Source: Tetrastigma voinierianum
Taxonomy: Eukaryota; Streptophyta; Magnoliopsida; Vitales; Vitaceae
Length of the DNA stretch: 64,000 nt
Direction: 5' to 3'
Assembly: GCA_016808115.1 (NCBI GenBank)
Contig: JAEQBH010002183.1
Span: 522,563-586,562 of the forward strand
Every line of letters begins with the position of its first letter. Within the stretch, counting starts at the first letter, position 1. Both the position numbers and the translations under genes were made by a program. This document shows, piece by piece, positions 45,040-56,346 of the stretch. A model generated the notes under the pieces. It saw nothing but the letters and a program-made list of their open reading frames with translations, searched no databases and was not told the origin of the DNA.

Positions 45040-45285
45040 TATCATGTCATGTATTCTACATTTTCAGATATACCCGCCAATTTCTTTTTTATGTTTCATG
45101 TCATGTATTCCCTACATTTCCTTTGCATATACCTGGGCTAATTTCTTTTTTATGTTTCATGTCTTGTATTCTATATTTCCTTCTTTTGCATATACCCTTT
45201 CAATTTCTTTATGTTTCATGTTCCTGTATTCTACATTTTCAGATATATTCAATAATTTCTTTTATGTTTCATGTCTCGCATAAAC
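45040..45285 (-). repeat. Tandem subrepeat, about 56-61 bp, in 5' LTR of D
   Basis: ATGTTTCATG recurs at 45,091, 45,152, 45,211 and 45,264 (spacings 61, 59 and 53). It corresponds unit for unit to 37,490-37,735 but with different small indels. Confidence 0.85.
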
Positions 45286-46194
45286 CTGTGGCTGACACAG
45301 GAAACTATAATCCATGAGGCCGATATGCAGGCCTGATCGTATGAAACAAGTGGTCCATGAGGGCCCGGAGGCGCTGTAATATAATATACCTGAAGATCAT
45401 CACCTGCTTCAAGACAAATGACTATCCATGAGGGTCTTGAGGTCATGGTGACCCTTTCTGGCCACCGTGATCCAAACGGATCTATCTCATCGACCCAAAC
45501 GTATCGGAATATCAGAACTCTGTATGCTGCACTTATTTTTCCCTAATAGGCATGCCCATCTATCCCCACTGTGTTCTAAGGTATTAATCATCGTGTATTT
45601 TATGCTCAAGATATAGATTCATATTCCCGAATAATTATTGTCATTCGTAATCATATGTGATATATAAATACAATCATTTATTCATATCTTTTCATTTTTC
45701 ATATATCTCATTACATATGACAATAACTATGCTTACCATGTATGCTTATGAGTTATTTATGAATTCATAATAGGCATTCCTAATATAAATAACTATGGTT
45801 ACCTGTACTGCCTACTGTTTTCCGTGTTTTCTGAAACTAATATGAGTTCCAATCTTATCAAGCTGTCTATTTGATAGATTCTGACCAATGGGCTTCCATG
45901 TGAGTCCGCCAGAACACCGAACTCCAGTTCGTGACGCAAGAAGATATGACCTCCGGTTGAGGTCATGCCAGCGCCTCGAATATTTCCACTCAGATCACGA
46001 GCTGAGTTTCGCCGCGGACGAGCTCGGCTCTAACACCTTGGTCTGGACCTCTACTATCCTCCTCGTATGAATGTACCCGACCCAAATGGGCTTCCCATGT
46101 AGTCCAAGAACACTCAAATCTAGTTCAAACGAAGGAGATATGGACTCTCCAAAGTTGGAGGTCATGCGCAAATAATCCCGACGAGCCGACGAAG

Positions 46195-46335
46195 GCCAGA
46201 TCAAGTGACGAGCACCGCTTGACGAAAGCACCGCTGACGAGCACCGCTTGATCGATGCCCGCTTGACGAAAGTATTGTTTGACGAAAGTAATCGTTTGAC
46301 GAGTAATCGCTTGACAGTAACGACCCATTTGACCG
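46195..46335 (-). repeat. Short GACGAGCACCGCTT-type tandem repeats in 5' LTR of D
   Basis: Imperfect units such as GACGAGCACCGCTT, GACGAAAGCACCGCT and GACGAAAGTAATCGTTT. Counterpart of 38,680-38,855. Confidence 0.8.
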
Positions 46336-47202
46336 TTTCGCAGTAAAAAAGACCATAAATTGGTCTACGTAGTCCGAATTTAGAAATTCAAAAATCCTAA
46401 CATCAAGTTCGTTGGATGTGGCTACCATTTCAAGTAGAATGACTTACTTTGAATTCCCTGTATTTCTGGACCCAAAACCCGTTCTAAGATCCGGCTACAC
46501 GATATGGGCATAATAGGGAATTTTTCTCCGGGGTTCAACTTGCAACTAAACCCTTCTCATACACATATATTTAGGAGCCTTAAAGCTCTTCTAACTCAAA
46601 CCCTACAAGAAATGAGTTTAGAGTTTCCAAACCCAAACCATACATACACAAACAACAAGGGTTTCAAACCATATCTAAACGTCTGTAATCATTAAAACTA
46701 GATTTCCATACACCCGTATACACATACTCAAATTCCATAAAACTCAAGACATGTATCCAGACACACCTCAAAGCTACATACACATATTCATGTTCATACT
46801 TTTCTTATACCAAATCATAGTTCCATACAACCCAAAACGATCCATACCTAGAGGCATCAAATTTAGTAATTCCATAGCTCCAGATTCCTTCTTCTTCCTT
46901 TCATCTCCTCTCTCTCTTGTCCGATTTGCTCTCCCTTTCTCCAAGACCACACAAAATACTCTTTTGGTCTTATCCTTATTCGATCTTATCCCCTTTTATT
47001 TTACTCGTTCTCCAACTCTTTATAATATTTGCAAATCAATTTATAATATTTTTTTACACAAATTTCATAAATTCCTTTTATTATTTGTAATTTAACTTAT
47101 GGCATATTCCTATGGTTTTTATCTTTTATTTTATTCCGAATAAATATACATTTACGTTTATTATACCCAAAACATGTTATAAATCACAAGTATGTGTATA
47201 AT

Positions 47203-47639
47203 TAAAAGCTTAAGCATAACTATTGTTTAAACCTTTTAGGTTAGTGTGTGTTAATTTCAAGATGTTTAGCAAAATCACAAGTAGCCCAAGATTTTCAAAC
47301 TCTTGATTCTTTCACAAGAACTGAAATGCTACACACATGTATCGCTACATTTGACTATAAAGACGTTTCTGGCACACCAGCACTCCACAAGGCCATGTGT
47401 TAAATCTCCAATCACAGACATTTACAAAAGTTCCTTTTCTTTGCCAGAAGCAAGACTACTTTCCTCGTTTTTCACATAGGTGAAATAATTTCATTAAGAG
47501 TGTATATTGGCACTCACCCTCTTATAATCATGGTGTTAATTTGCTACTCGTCCTAGGACTCAAAATCGTATCATTAACTTATTATTGTTCATTAAACTTC
47601 TAACTTAGTGGTAATACTAATATAGAAGTCAATCTCACT
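47203..47639. other. Junction between D and copia element H, unassigned
   Basis: About 440 bases. The 3' LTR of H should be here but the sequence does not match the LTR at 51,632-52,135. No gene seen. Confidence 0.5.
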
Positions 47640-48150
47640 AATGATAAGTTCAATAAAGGTTGTAACTCCATCTCAACAAAGTGGGCAGATTCTTACCAAG
47701 TCTCGCTAGAAAGCCTTTAGTAAACGGATCGCTTGATTTTTGTAAGATCTTACATGTATTAGTTATTACACCATCATGATTAATGTCCATACATTCATAT
47801 TATAGACTTATATGTCTTGACTTTCCACATATATCTACCAGCGCTCTTGACATTAGCTTGACTATCGCAATGCAAGAGAGGATGTACCGGTCAGCCACAA
47901 CCCATATCTAGTAACAAAATTTCTCAGCCTATTCAGCCTTCCTTGCTCGGGCCACGCTATGCACACTCCCACTCCACGGTCAATGTGTTAGTATGTTCGC
48001 TTCTTAGAAGCCTGTGAGACAAAGATCCACCACTAATATAAAAATCCATCCAAAAGTTACACAATTTTATCATGTGTACTTGTTATCCAACTAGCCGGTA
48101 TGCACCTCTAATATTACCAGAAAGTTATAAAACAATTCCAAGTCTTCGTC
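47640..48150 (-). pseudogene. Element H RNase H C-terminus
   Basis: The minus strand reads SRHISL (about 47,810), GVITNTCKILQKSSDPFTKG (about 47,700-47,760) and LARLGK. Copia RNase H ends KSRHIxLRxHxVR...GxI...V.SxxNLADPFTKxL. This is the usual end of copia pol. The catalytic acids further upstream are not readable. Confidence 0.82.
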
Positions 48151-48299
48151 CTTTTAAGATAAATAAGAACTCTATATTGTTTTCCAATGCATCACTCCCG
48201 GATTTTAGCAATCTCAAAAGCTTAATAAATCCCAAGTAAAAAGCTTGTATATCAAAATTAGTGCAATGCATAGCACATACATTAGACTTCCTATAAAAA

Positions 48300-49080
48300 T
48301 TAGCATACTTCGACTCGAAAGCGTCAGCCTCTACCAAGATTTTCATCTCCAAACCTAATGGAAATGACTATAAAGGAGTGCTCGCTTCCTTTAATATGCA
48401 AATGATTGAACTTGGTTAATGTTTTCTAATATAATGAGATTGACAAAGTGCAAAACCCCCACTATGTCTCTTAACTTTGACACTAAGATCTTGTCTACCT
48501 CACCTAAGTCTTCTTATTTGAAATGTCAAAGAAAGATAATTGCCTTAGTATCATTGACTCAACATCCATGTTAGTAATTATTGCTAATATGTCATCAATA
48601 TAAAAGACATAAAATTACACCAGTGGTTTCTGTGGAATTAGATAAACACTATCAGCAATTATTACTAGACCATATTCTAAAATCACTTAATCAAATTTTT
48701 GTCGTATAATGCCTTTCTTGGAGCTTGTTTAATCATAAAGATTTTAGCATTACATACTTATCAGGCTTCCTGAAAAACCCCAAAGCTGCTCCATGCATGA
48801 CCTTCATTAGATCACCATTTAAGAAAGCATGGGCTTAGTACATCCACGAGATGAATACTTAAGTTATAAAATGATGCTAATGCAACAACAACCTTATGTG
48901 GTAATCCGAAAGCACAGGAGAAGGGCATCAAAGTAGTCAACACCCTCCTTTTTCCAAAACTTTGAATACCAATCCATTTTAAAAGATTTCCATCTTTATT
49001 CTAAATATCCATTTACATCCAATAGGTTTACTTATTAGGAGGTGGATCAACCAGAATTCCATACCACAATGATAGTAAAG
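48300..49080 (-). pseudogene. Element H reverse transcriptase remnant
   Basis: The minus strand reads GCKWIFRIKMEIF (about 48,970-49,015), then EGVDYFDALL in a shifted frame, IHLVDV and PCFLNGDLMKVM (about 48,800-48,850; IHQMDVKTAFLNGDLxEEVYM in copia), and the catalytic box FYIDDILAI (about 48,584-48,612), where LYVDDIL is expected. The two Asp residues remain. Frame 48,125-48,352 continues this pol on the same strand. Multiple frameshifts make it inactive. Confidence 0.9.
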
Positions 49081-49479
49081 AACTATTTTCATCATTTATA
49101 CTTTCTTTCCAAAAAGGATTTTGCATCTCTTAATAAAGTTCTTATATCACCTTAGAAGTTATATCCTCCTCTCTCTACATTTACAAGATAGGAATCTTAT
49201 TAAGTGCTATTATTATTTCTAATACTTTCCACAAGAAAGACAATAATGAGAGGAACAGAAATTAGGATCCATTACTTTTCTTCAGTTCGACTTCTCCTGA
49301 GATTATTTCCACTTGTTCTTGAATTTTAGTAATTTTGTTGTCAACATGCTAGAGGTAATCTATTAGGAATATTTATTTACTTTAAGACCAACTAATAATA
49401 TGTTGACTCATCTAGTAGAATCATCTCAGTTTTATTCTCAAGAAATTGGGGACATCTTAGATCTCATTTGATTACATTA
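49081..49479 (-). other. Element H integrase-RT linker, unreadable
   Basis: About 400 bases of AT-rich pol linker. Copia polyproteins are variable here. No motif recognised. Confidence 0.4.
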
Positions 49480-50260
49480 GACTCCAAGCCCAACAACCGA
49501 TAGCCTTGAATTTTCAAAAGATATCCACAAAACACTTCTTTCATAGTCGGGGCCCTAACTTTGTTCTTTTGATATGAACCTATAGTGGTTAGAGCAAACC
49601 CAAATATAATTTAAATTTGGTTTTCTACTATTCCAATTTGTGTAAGGGAAGTCTTGTAATCTCGCCCATTATGAATATATGTTATCATATAATGCTTCTC
49701 CCCAAAGGTCAAGGGGAAGCGAACTTAGCAACATTGAATCTCAATTATATCTACAAGGGTCTTAATCTTTCTCTCAAATTGCTAACCTACTAAGATATAT
49801 AAGGTGAAGTTCTTACATTATTATTCCATGTTCTTCAGCAGAAGTGAAGAAAATAGCAAGAAATATTCTCCACCTCTATCGCTTTCTAAGTATTTTTATT
49901 TTAGCCTTTGATTTTCGACAATCTATTTATACAATTTAAACTTGTTTAACATTTAATCTTTATGTTTACAAGATATACATAGGTATACTAGAGGAATCAT
50001 CAATGAAAGTGGCAAAATATCTATTTCCTCCTCTGGCCAAATTACTTTTTCATTTAATTCATACTATGTCCTATGAATAATTTGTAAAATTCTGTAATCT
50101 TGACTAGGAAAATGGGTAATTTTAGTCATCTTAGCCGAATGCAAATTTGCCATTCTATCATGGTATTATCATTTCGTATGTTATGTAACCACTTTTAGCC
50201 ATAAAATTTAGCGTGACCTAAAATTTGTACATATGCTAAGCGTGAATGCCATAAATTAGT
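49480..50260 (-). pseudogene. Element H integrase remnant
   Basis: The GAG-pre-integrase block LWHSRLAYVQIL (LWHxRLGHxxxxxL) is at about 50,215-50,255. The core follows: RDRGGEYF-like sequence at about 49,855-49,895 (KxxRSDRGGEYxS), a frame with EEHGII, LREKIKTLVDIIEI (NRTLxDMxxxM) and MLLSSLPLTFGEKHY (about 49,685-49,740; MLxSSxLPxxLWGEAL). Trp of LWGEA is changed. Frameshifts separate the blocks. Confidence 0.88.
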
Positions 50261-50779
50261 CATTAATCAACCATATAAACATAATATTCTTATTCTGTTC
50301 CTATTATTAACAACAAAATTTACATAAAGTTTAAAACATTCCATCACAAGCATATCCTTCCCAATAAAGATATCTACCTTGAGATAAGTTTGTCTATTCT
50401 TGAACAACTCTCAATCCTCTCTACAAAGAAAATTTGTACAAATTAAATTCTTTTCTAATTTCGTACATGAAGAAATATTTAATTAAAATCAGCTTCTTTC
50501 CCGAAGTAGAAATGGAATTTCAATGGTTCCTTGCCATGAACTTTGACAAAGATTATTATTTCCTATCAATATCACACCTCAAGAAGAACTTGATAATGTT
50601 TGAATTGATTTATTATTGCATATATGAATGGTTGCACTAATCCATACCACCAATCATCAAATGGAGACATTAAGCTATATTCACTTCTCGTTACCGAAAT
50701 CTGCATTTCAAAACCATGTTGACCATACCACTCTTTCTCTTATGCTTCACTCACATTAATTCGCTATTAGAACCAGCAT
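50261..50779 (-). other. Element H gag-integrase protease region, unreadable
   Basis: The copia protease should lie here but I cannot find its D-S/T-G motif. The plus frame 50,434-50,640 shows no known domain and is probably antisense. Confidence 0.4.
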
Positions 50780-51400
50780 GATTACATTTTTCATTTTCTT
50801 TCCAAAGTTTCAGACACTCTTGTTCAAGTGCCTTTTTTCTGAATAGAAACGTCTTGTCTTTCTTGGAATTATTGTTAGAGCTTGAGTCAAGATTCTCTCT
50901 TATTTCTATATTTGTTCCCGAATCTAGTTCCAAACTTTGCCGATAATAAAAATTCACTTTGGAACTAGATTCTATTTCAAGCTCTCTTACCATCTCGACT
51001 CCTTGCTTCTTCTTCAATTCGAGATGTTTTGCAATTCCTCTGTTCCAGAGTGAAACTTTCAAAAGAATGTGCACAATTTCTTCCTATAATCATTCCAAGA
51101 TGGTGAAGTTTGGCAATTATAGCCCCTACTTGCAATGGTTCACCAACATCAACTTTCTCAAATCTTTTCAATTTGGAAACAAAATCTCAGAATTCATGCA
51201 CTCGTCCAAAATCAACAGACAACATATTGAATTCAAAAATTGCAGGGCAAGAAACTTATATGCTCCTTGTTTTCAGATTTGAATCAGTGCCATCGCATTT
51301 CAGGACTCATGAAGTAATGTCAAGTGCACCCCAAAGTGTGTGTTGAGAATGTGTCCTCGACATAGAAATTCATCCTGACGTTGGTAATGCCTTGACATTT
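50780..51400 (-). pseudogene. Element H gag remnant (copia type)
   Basis: The minus frame 50,977-51,171 reads KRFEKVDVGEPLQVGAIIAK, then LHHLGMIIGRNCAHSFESFT and LEQR, IEEEARSRDGK, matching copia gag (xxVGExLQVAAIIxKLPPSWxDxxxxLxHxxxxFTLExLxxHLxIEEExRxRD, UBN2 type). Upstream, DECMNSEILFPN-like sequence is present (about 51,180-51,230). The C-terminal frame 50,751-51,074 ends TFLFRKKALEQECLKL, which looks like a CCHC knuckle (CFxCGKKGHxKxxC) that has lost two Cys and its His. Confidence 0.85.
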
Positions 51401-51631
51401 TCATCACCTGTGAGAAGAGACTGAATCCATATGTTCCAATCCAACACCTATGCAACTTTCAGCCGCAGGCAGGAAGAACATCATCTTCCCAACGAAAGAA
51501 TTAGTGCCACAAATCGCATCAAGTTTCATGAAGTCTTGGTTCATGACTCAATGCTGAATTAGTATGTCTATTCATGGTGACGTATTAAGACATAAACACT
51601 TAAAAATTACAGCAGAAAATACGTAGATACT
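51401..51631 (-). other. Element H gag start and leader
   Basis: Expected to hold the gag N-terminus and PBS. No clear TGGTATCAGAGC-type site is visible next to the LTR, so the PBS is decayed or the LTR boundary is slightly different. Confidence 0.4.
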
Positions 51632-52135
51632 GGAATTGAGGTATGGATTTTGAGGCGTGAATAATCACTATCTTTAAGTGTTTATTTGGCCCCCACAAAG
51701 ATAGAAAAGGCAAAAAGGAACATGCGAAAAACACTTTCAGATGTTAACAAAATCCCCACTTAATATTTTGTGCCAATTGACTAATATTGAGAATGTGTCT
51801 TAATTTGTTATTTAAGAGGAAAAAAAGTTAAAGAGTCGTAAAGAGTAGTGCAACCATAAACCGAAAAACACATCTTTCAAGCATAAAAACACATTTTTTG
51901 GGGCATAACACAAGATGGTTTCATGTAAGTTAGGTATTTACTTCACTTAAAGGCCAAAGATGCCCCAGTACATCTTTTGACTTCTAAAATATATATAATA
52001 AAGCTCATCAGCATTCTCTTTGTCCATCCTCTTGAGTGGTTTTATATCCATCAATATTTCAAGTAAGTGTTGCACTCTCCTTCTTTCACACAAATATCGT
52101 AAACCCACACATACACAAACTATTTTAATATAAGG
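51632..52135 (-). repeat. 5' LTR of copia element H
   Basis: Second copy of the repeat at 7,015-7,520, beginning GGAATTGAGGTATGG and ending CACAAACTATTTTAATA. It lies just upstream of the copia gag, which is why I call the family an LTR. The two copies share most 10-15 base words but differ by many small indels. Confidence 0.75.
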
Positions 52136-53286
52136 ACCATGGGCCCATCGTTGAGTTATATTGCTGAAACTAAAAGGCCTGAACTAATCGATGAAGACAA
52201 AGTTACAGCAAAGAAACTGACAAGCAATCGAAGGGGTCGTGATCGACGACAGAACCTCTAAAAGTAGCATATTGGAAACAAAAATCAACCGAGACGTATC
52301 AAATGAGTTGTCTCACGCACTTGATTTTCTAGATACAATGCCTTTAAGAGCGGAATATGAATGTTAGAGCAGGAACAGATGAGAAGAACGTTGCATGAAA
52401 ATGATGGAGATTGGAAAAAAGTGAGTTATGGATTAAATAGAATAACAATTTTAAAACGTTATAGGATTAAATGCAAACTTACATTGATTTTATGATTTGG
52501 ACCGTTTTGATTTTAAACACTTCAAACCAAGGTTTTTATGTGTAGGCAAACAAAACAAAATCAATTTAGCAAACCGAATGTGTCTTGTGTTTATTCATTG
52601 ACAATATGAGGTAACCATCGATTTGCATCAACCGGAAGCCACTCCATTTCTAGTACGCGATGCCTCCCTTTTCTCAAGTCATGTACAAATCCATAATTGA
52701 GTTTTAGTTTATAAACTCAATAAAGACTCTTATCTTTTCTCCACGTGAGACAACACTTTTTTTTTAAAACTATTTACTATACTATATACCCCTCATGGAA
52801 GAATCGGGAATATATAGAGGCTGTCTTGAGCTCCTAACGTGAAACTCCTTCACTGCCCAAATGGGAATTAAGGCACATCTCGCATGGCCGAAATTGATCA
52901 GGCGACCGTTAAAAGGCCGACCTGTGCCAATGGATTCGACAGCAATCCTCCTCGTACGCCACCAGAGTTCAAGGCCACCTCATCCTCCTCCCCGCAAGGT
53001 TAACTTGATGTATTCCATCTTCCAGTTATGTGCAATGTGGAGCTACCACATGGTCGTGGGAATATGCAAGATGGATAAGTAAGACTTGACAGAGGACAAG
53101 ATGAAGCGAACTAGTCATAGGACAAGACTATGATAAGAAACGGGAACTCGTTGAGCATACGTCCACTGCTTCCAAATGAATCAGCTTCGACCGCAATATC
53201 TGACTTCATCCATCATATAATTGTGGTTTCACCGCAATCCTTCGATAATGACAACAGCACAGCAAGGTCCAAGAGGGTGGAGACCA
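52136..53286. other. Unassigned sequence
   Basis: About 1.15 kb with no matching repeat in the window. A 73-residue plus frame (52,861-53,082) and a 60-residue one (53,130-53,312) show no domain, no splice-site pattern I can defend and no initiation context worth reporting. Confidence 0.5.
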
Positions 53287-53870
53287 GGGGTGTATTGGAT
53301 TACCATTTTTAATGATTTTTATGGAATTACAAAATCTATAAAAATCATGATGTATTAGATTATTTCTTTAAAAGACTTAAAAAAAGTTATGGTGTTTTCA
53401 ATTAAGACTTTTAAAAAGTCTATAAAAGTCGTGATGTATTCAATTAAGACTTTTTAAAACTTTTAAAATGTCTATAAAAGTCTTGTTGTATTTAAGACTT
53501 TGAAAAAAACAGTAAAAGTCACAAGTGTATTGGATTAAAGGCTCTGATTGGATTGTAACTTTTATGGGGTAATGATTTATGACTTTTACGGGTGTATCGA
53601 TTACCACTTTTATGGGGCGCATCGATACCACTTTTAATGGCTTCATGAAATTACAAAATATATAAAAATCATGGTGTATTAGATTACAACTTTTAAAGAC
53701 TCTACAAAAGTCACGGTGTATTCGATTAAGACTTTTAAAAAGTCTATAAAAGTCATGGTGTATTCGAATAAGACTTTTTAAGACTTTAAAAAAATCTATA
53801 AAAATCATGGTGTATTGGATTAAGACTTTTATAGACTCTAAGTATACCGTATTGAGTGCCATTAACTTTC
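53287..53870. repeat. Subterminal repeat cluster of F1
   Basis: About ten units of GGTGTATTGGATTAAGACTT plus AAAAAGTCTATAAAAGTCAT or variants, 40-70 bases apart (for example near 53,348, 53,432, 53,524, 53,672, 53,717, 53,757 and 53,810). Within a unit ACTTTTAAAAAGT is partly self-complementary. The 140-residue minus frame 53,440-53,862 is a product of these repeats. Confidence 0.85.
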
Positions 53871-54023
53871 ATAGATATTAGAATTTTTACTTACTTTAAT
53901 GACTTTTCTAATGTAAGTATAAATATTCACCCTTAAAATTATCCCAGACTTTTTCGTAAGATTTGAAACGATTTTTCACTGTAGAGCGAGTGAAGTTTAA
54001 TCAGATTTTTAGAGATAAGGGTT

Positions 54024-56346
54024 TGTAGGTGAAGACCCGAGAAAATCTGGGTAATTTTCTCAAAAATGGCAAAATCGCACTAAATTCCAAAATTTTTCTG
54101 TGATCTCTGATGACGAATGGACTTCTCCGCTGAAATCGCCTCGCGAATTTAAATTTACCACGACTCATTCCGAGGCGACGGATTTCACGTTTTGAGACGC
54201 AAGCATTTACGACATTACTAAGATAGCAGTGACGCCACACTACACCCCGTTATAATGACACTCTAAGATCGGGCGATGTTTCACAATTAGCCATGTGTGA
54301 ATGGACCTACTAATACATCGAACATGTGCGATGATGTCATAAAGAGAATTATGAAATAAAAGAAAAGGAATGGAAATGATAAATCACACATTTACTGATT
54401 TATGGAGGAAATTCTCCTCCGACCGATACAACAATAATGGCTCCAAATGTGAGGAAGAATGCCATATAAAAATGATCAGAATAGAAGAGGAGAGTTAAAA
54501 AACAAAAAGAAAGGAAAGAGCAAAAGAGAAAAGCAAAAGGAAGGAACAAAAAGAAAGGAAAAGAACTGTAGGAGAAATACAGAATGGTAAGGTTAAATGA
54601 GAGTGAGAAATGAGAAAAGGAAAAGAAAGAAAACAAAGAGAGGGGTAAAACAACTGTGAGAGGAAGAAAAGGAAAAAAGGAGAGAAAAAGAAGAAAAGAA
54701 AAGGAAAATGTAAAGGAAAGGAGAGAAATTTAAAAGTGAAAATTTCCCTGCTTTCTCGCGCCGGTTCGATACCAGAGGATTAAAGTTGGTGCACGCAGCC
54801 GCGATCTATGTGCGATTACCAAAAAGTCGAGTTTCGATAAACTCCGATAGAGTTTTATCCTACTTGTTTTACCCTTATTTAAGTGTTTTGTAAATGTCAG
54901 GTCAAGCCTGAGGTCGTGAGTGCACGTTCTTTGATCGGGTCCCAAATCTTAGAACCGAAGGAAATTTTTGAAACCACTAAGTACCGTGACAATAAATTGT
55001 ATTTGGTGAGTAGAGACCTAAATGCATTTTAATCTGGGCCCACCAGAGGAACCGGACAGAGTGGTCGCCCACATAAAATTTAATTGCTCGCTTTCTAGAC
55101 TCCGTTAAAAAATAAGTCCCGGCCTGTGTGAAATAGTGACACGTGAAATAGTGATGGAATAGTTATATGTGAATAGTGATACATAGAATAGTGACCCGTG
55201 AATACAGTAATATGAATAGTACCTCACAATATTTTTGTAGAGAGAATGTGGTTTCGTGAGTAATTCAAATTGAATTGTCATGTTTCGTTAATTGAACACG
55301 CTAGCTAATTTTTGTGTAATGGATTTAGAAACAGAGAAATGCATGAGTTGGTGGATCAAAAGGAATAGATAGTTAATACATGATTTTAATGTGTTAACAT
55401 AAGGACATAATTATATGGAATATAATCAGGTGTGTAGGTCATCGGGATGATATTGTAAATTGCCTGGCTGAGCAATTCAGTGATGGTTGATCACTTAATA
55501 AATACATGTGTCAGGAGTGCAAACTTGAGACTGTCGTTATTGATATATTTCTTGATATATTGTATACTATTTAAATTAAGATAATGATTTTCATATGCAC
55601 TGTAACCTGTAGATTGTGTGTTAGCTTTATGTAGGCGAATTTTCGAAAAACGAACACGGTTGCCAAAGGAATTTCATCAGATGATTTTCCAAGAATTTTC
55701 AGATGGGCCAATGATCATTTCGAACGAGGACCATAATCTTTCTTGAAAGCCATCAACCACCTCGTTTCTGAGGTTAGTATCCTAATTTTATCATCAAGAA
55801 CAGAGTATATTTTCAACAAAAATGTGCTTTGTTTAAAATAATTATTTTCTCACACATGGCTTAAAGTAAGTGTGAGGAGGGAATCAGAGGAATTTGCATA
55901 TGGAACTGCATGCACATTCAAGTAATCAATATTTACTTCCGAGTAAAGTTTAAATTGGGCATTGCATAATATGAACTTAGGTGAGAGTAACCCATTTAGT
56001 GGTGATTCCACCATCAAGGGATAGTCATCCCTGCTGATGAATTTCTTCGCGATATGGAATGGCTCAAGAAGATATTTCATGTAAAGGCTGCTAATTTTCA
56101 AGAAAGTCTGCCGCGACTTTGATGCTTTTATATAACATGTATTATAAATGTTAGATTTTTAATATGTGCTTGTATGTATGTAATCAACTCCTTTGAATTA
56201 TGATATAATTGGTAATGGTTTTTGATGAGTATTGGTTTATGAGCCCAAGAGGCTTTATCAGTGTATACGCCTCGTGATACGAGACATAGATTTTCCGCCA
56301 AGAAAGCTGACGGGTAGTCAACGGACACCCCTGGATGCAGTACACA
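54024..56346 (+). repeat. Solo LTR E1 (chromovirus family), inserted in F1
   Basis: Starts TGTAGGTGAAGACCCGAGAA and ends GGATGCAGTACACA. Collinear with E2 (60,464-62,289): shared words include GGTAATTTTCTC or GGTAATTTTGCTC, TCACGTTTT, and near the end GATACGAGACATAG or GATATGAGACACAG and GTCAACGG. It is longer than E2, chiefly through a purine-rich stretch at 54,480-54,735. The same position in F2 (about 58,385) is uninterrupted. No target duplication is readable. Frames 54,001-54,240 and 54,400-54,636 are LTR-derived. Confidence 0.85.
54480..54735 (+). repeat. Purine-rich tract within LTR E1
   Basis: Over 250 bases almost entirely A and G on the plus strand (words such as GAAAAGGAAAAGAAAGAAAA). 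Absent or much shorter in E2, where only a short GAGAGAGAAAAG run is seen near 60,920. Confidence 0.85.

Larger units (their letters stand above)
36942..47202 (-). mobile_element. Element D: chromovirus-type Ty3/gypsy retrotransposon, nearly complete
   Basis: About 10.3 kb on the minus strand: 5' LTR (44,469-47,202), tRNA-Met-type PBS, gag with intact zinc knuckle, protease, RT, RNase H, integrase, chromodomain-type tail, polypurine tract, 3' LTR (36,942-39,777). The integrase tail and the GTCCTTGAAATTC end just before the polypurine tract are typical of plant chromoviruses (Tekay/Del-like by resemblance). Missing only about 12 terminal bases of the 5' LTR at 47,202. Frames are broken throughout, so it is non-autonomous now. 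Confidence 0.9.
44469..47202 (-). repeat. 5' LTR of element D, truncated at its outer end
   Basis: Collinear with the 3' LTR. At 47,202 the match stops after GTATAATT; the last dozen bases (TGGGGTGTTACA on the plus strand) are missing, so the terminal TG was lost. It carries the same tandem subrepeats at 45,040-45,285 and 46,195-46,335. Frames 45,044-45,317 are repeat-derived. Confidence 0.9.
47640..52135 (-). mobile_element. Element H: degenerate Ty1/copia retrotransposon
   Basis: Minus-strand order LTR (51,632-52,135), gag, integrase, RT, RNase H. Integrase before RT is the Ty1/copia order. One LTR is present; the 3' LTR is missing. A solo LTR of the same family is at 7,015-7,520. The coding region is AT-rich and full of stops and frameshifts. 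Confidence 0.88.

Noticed and set aside
53440..53862. 140-residue minus frame with repeated RIHHDF-like words
   Set aside because: Translation of the subterminal repeats of element F1.
54400..54636. Phe/Ser-rich minus frame suggesting a membrane protein
   Set aside because: Antisense of a purine tract inside LTR E1; absent from E2.
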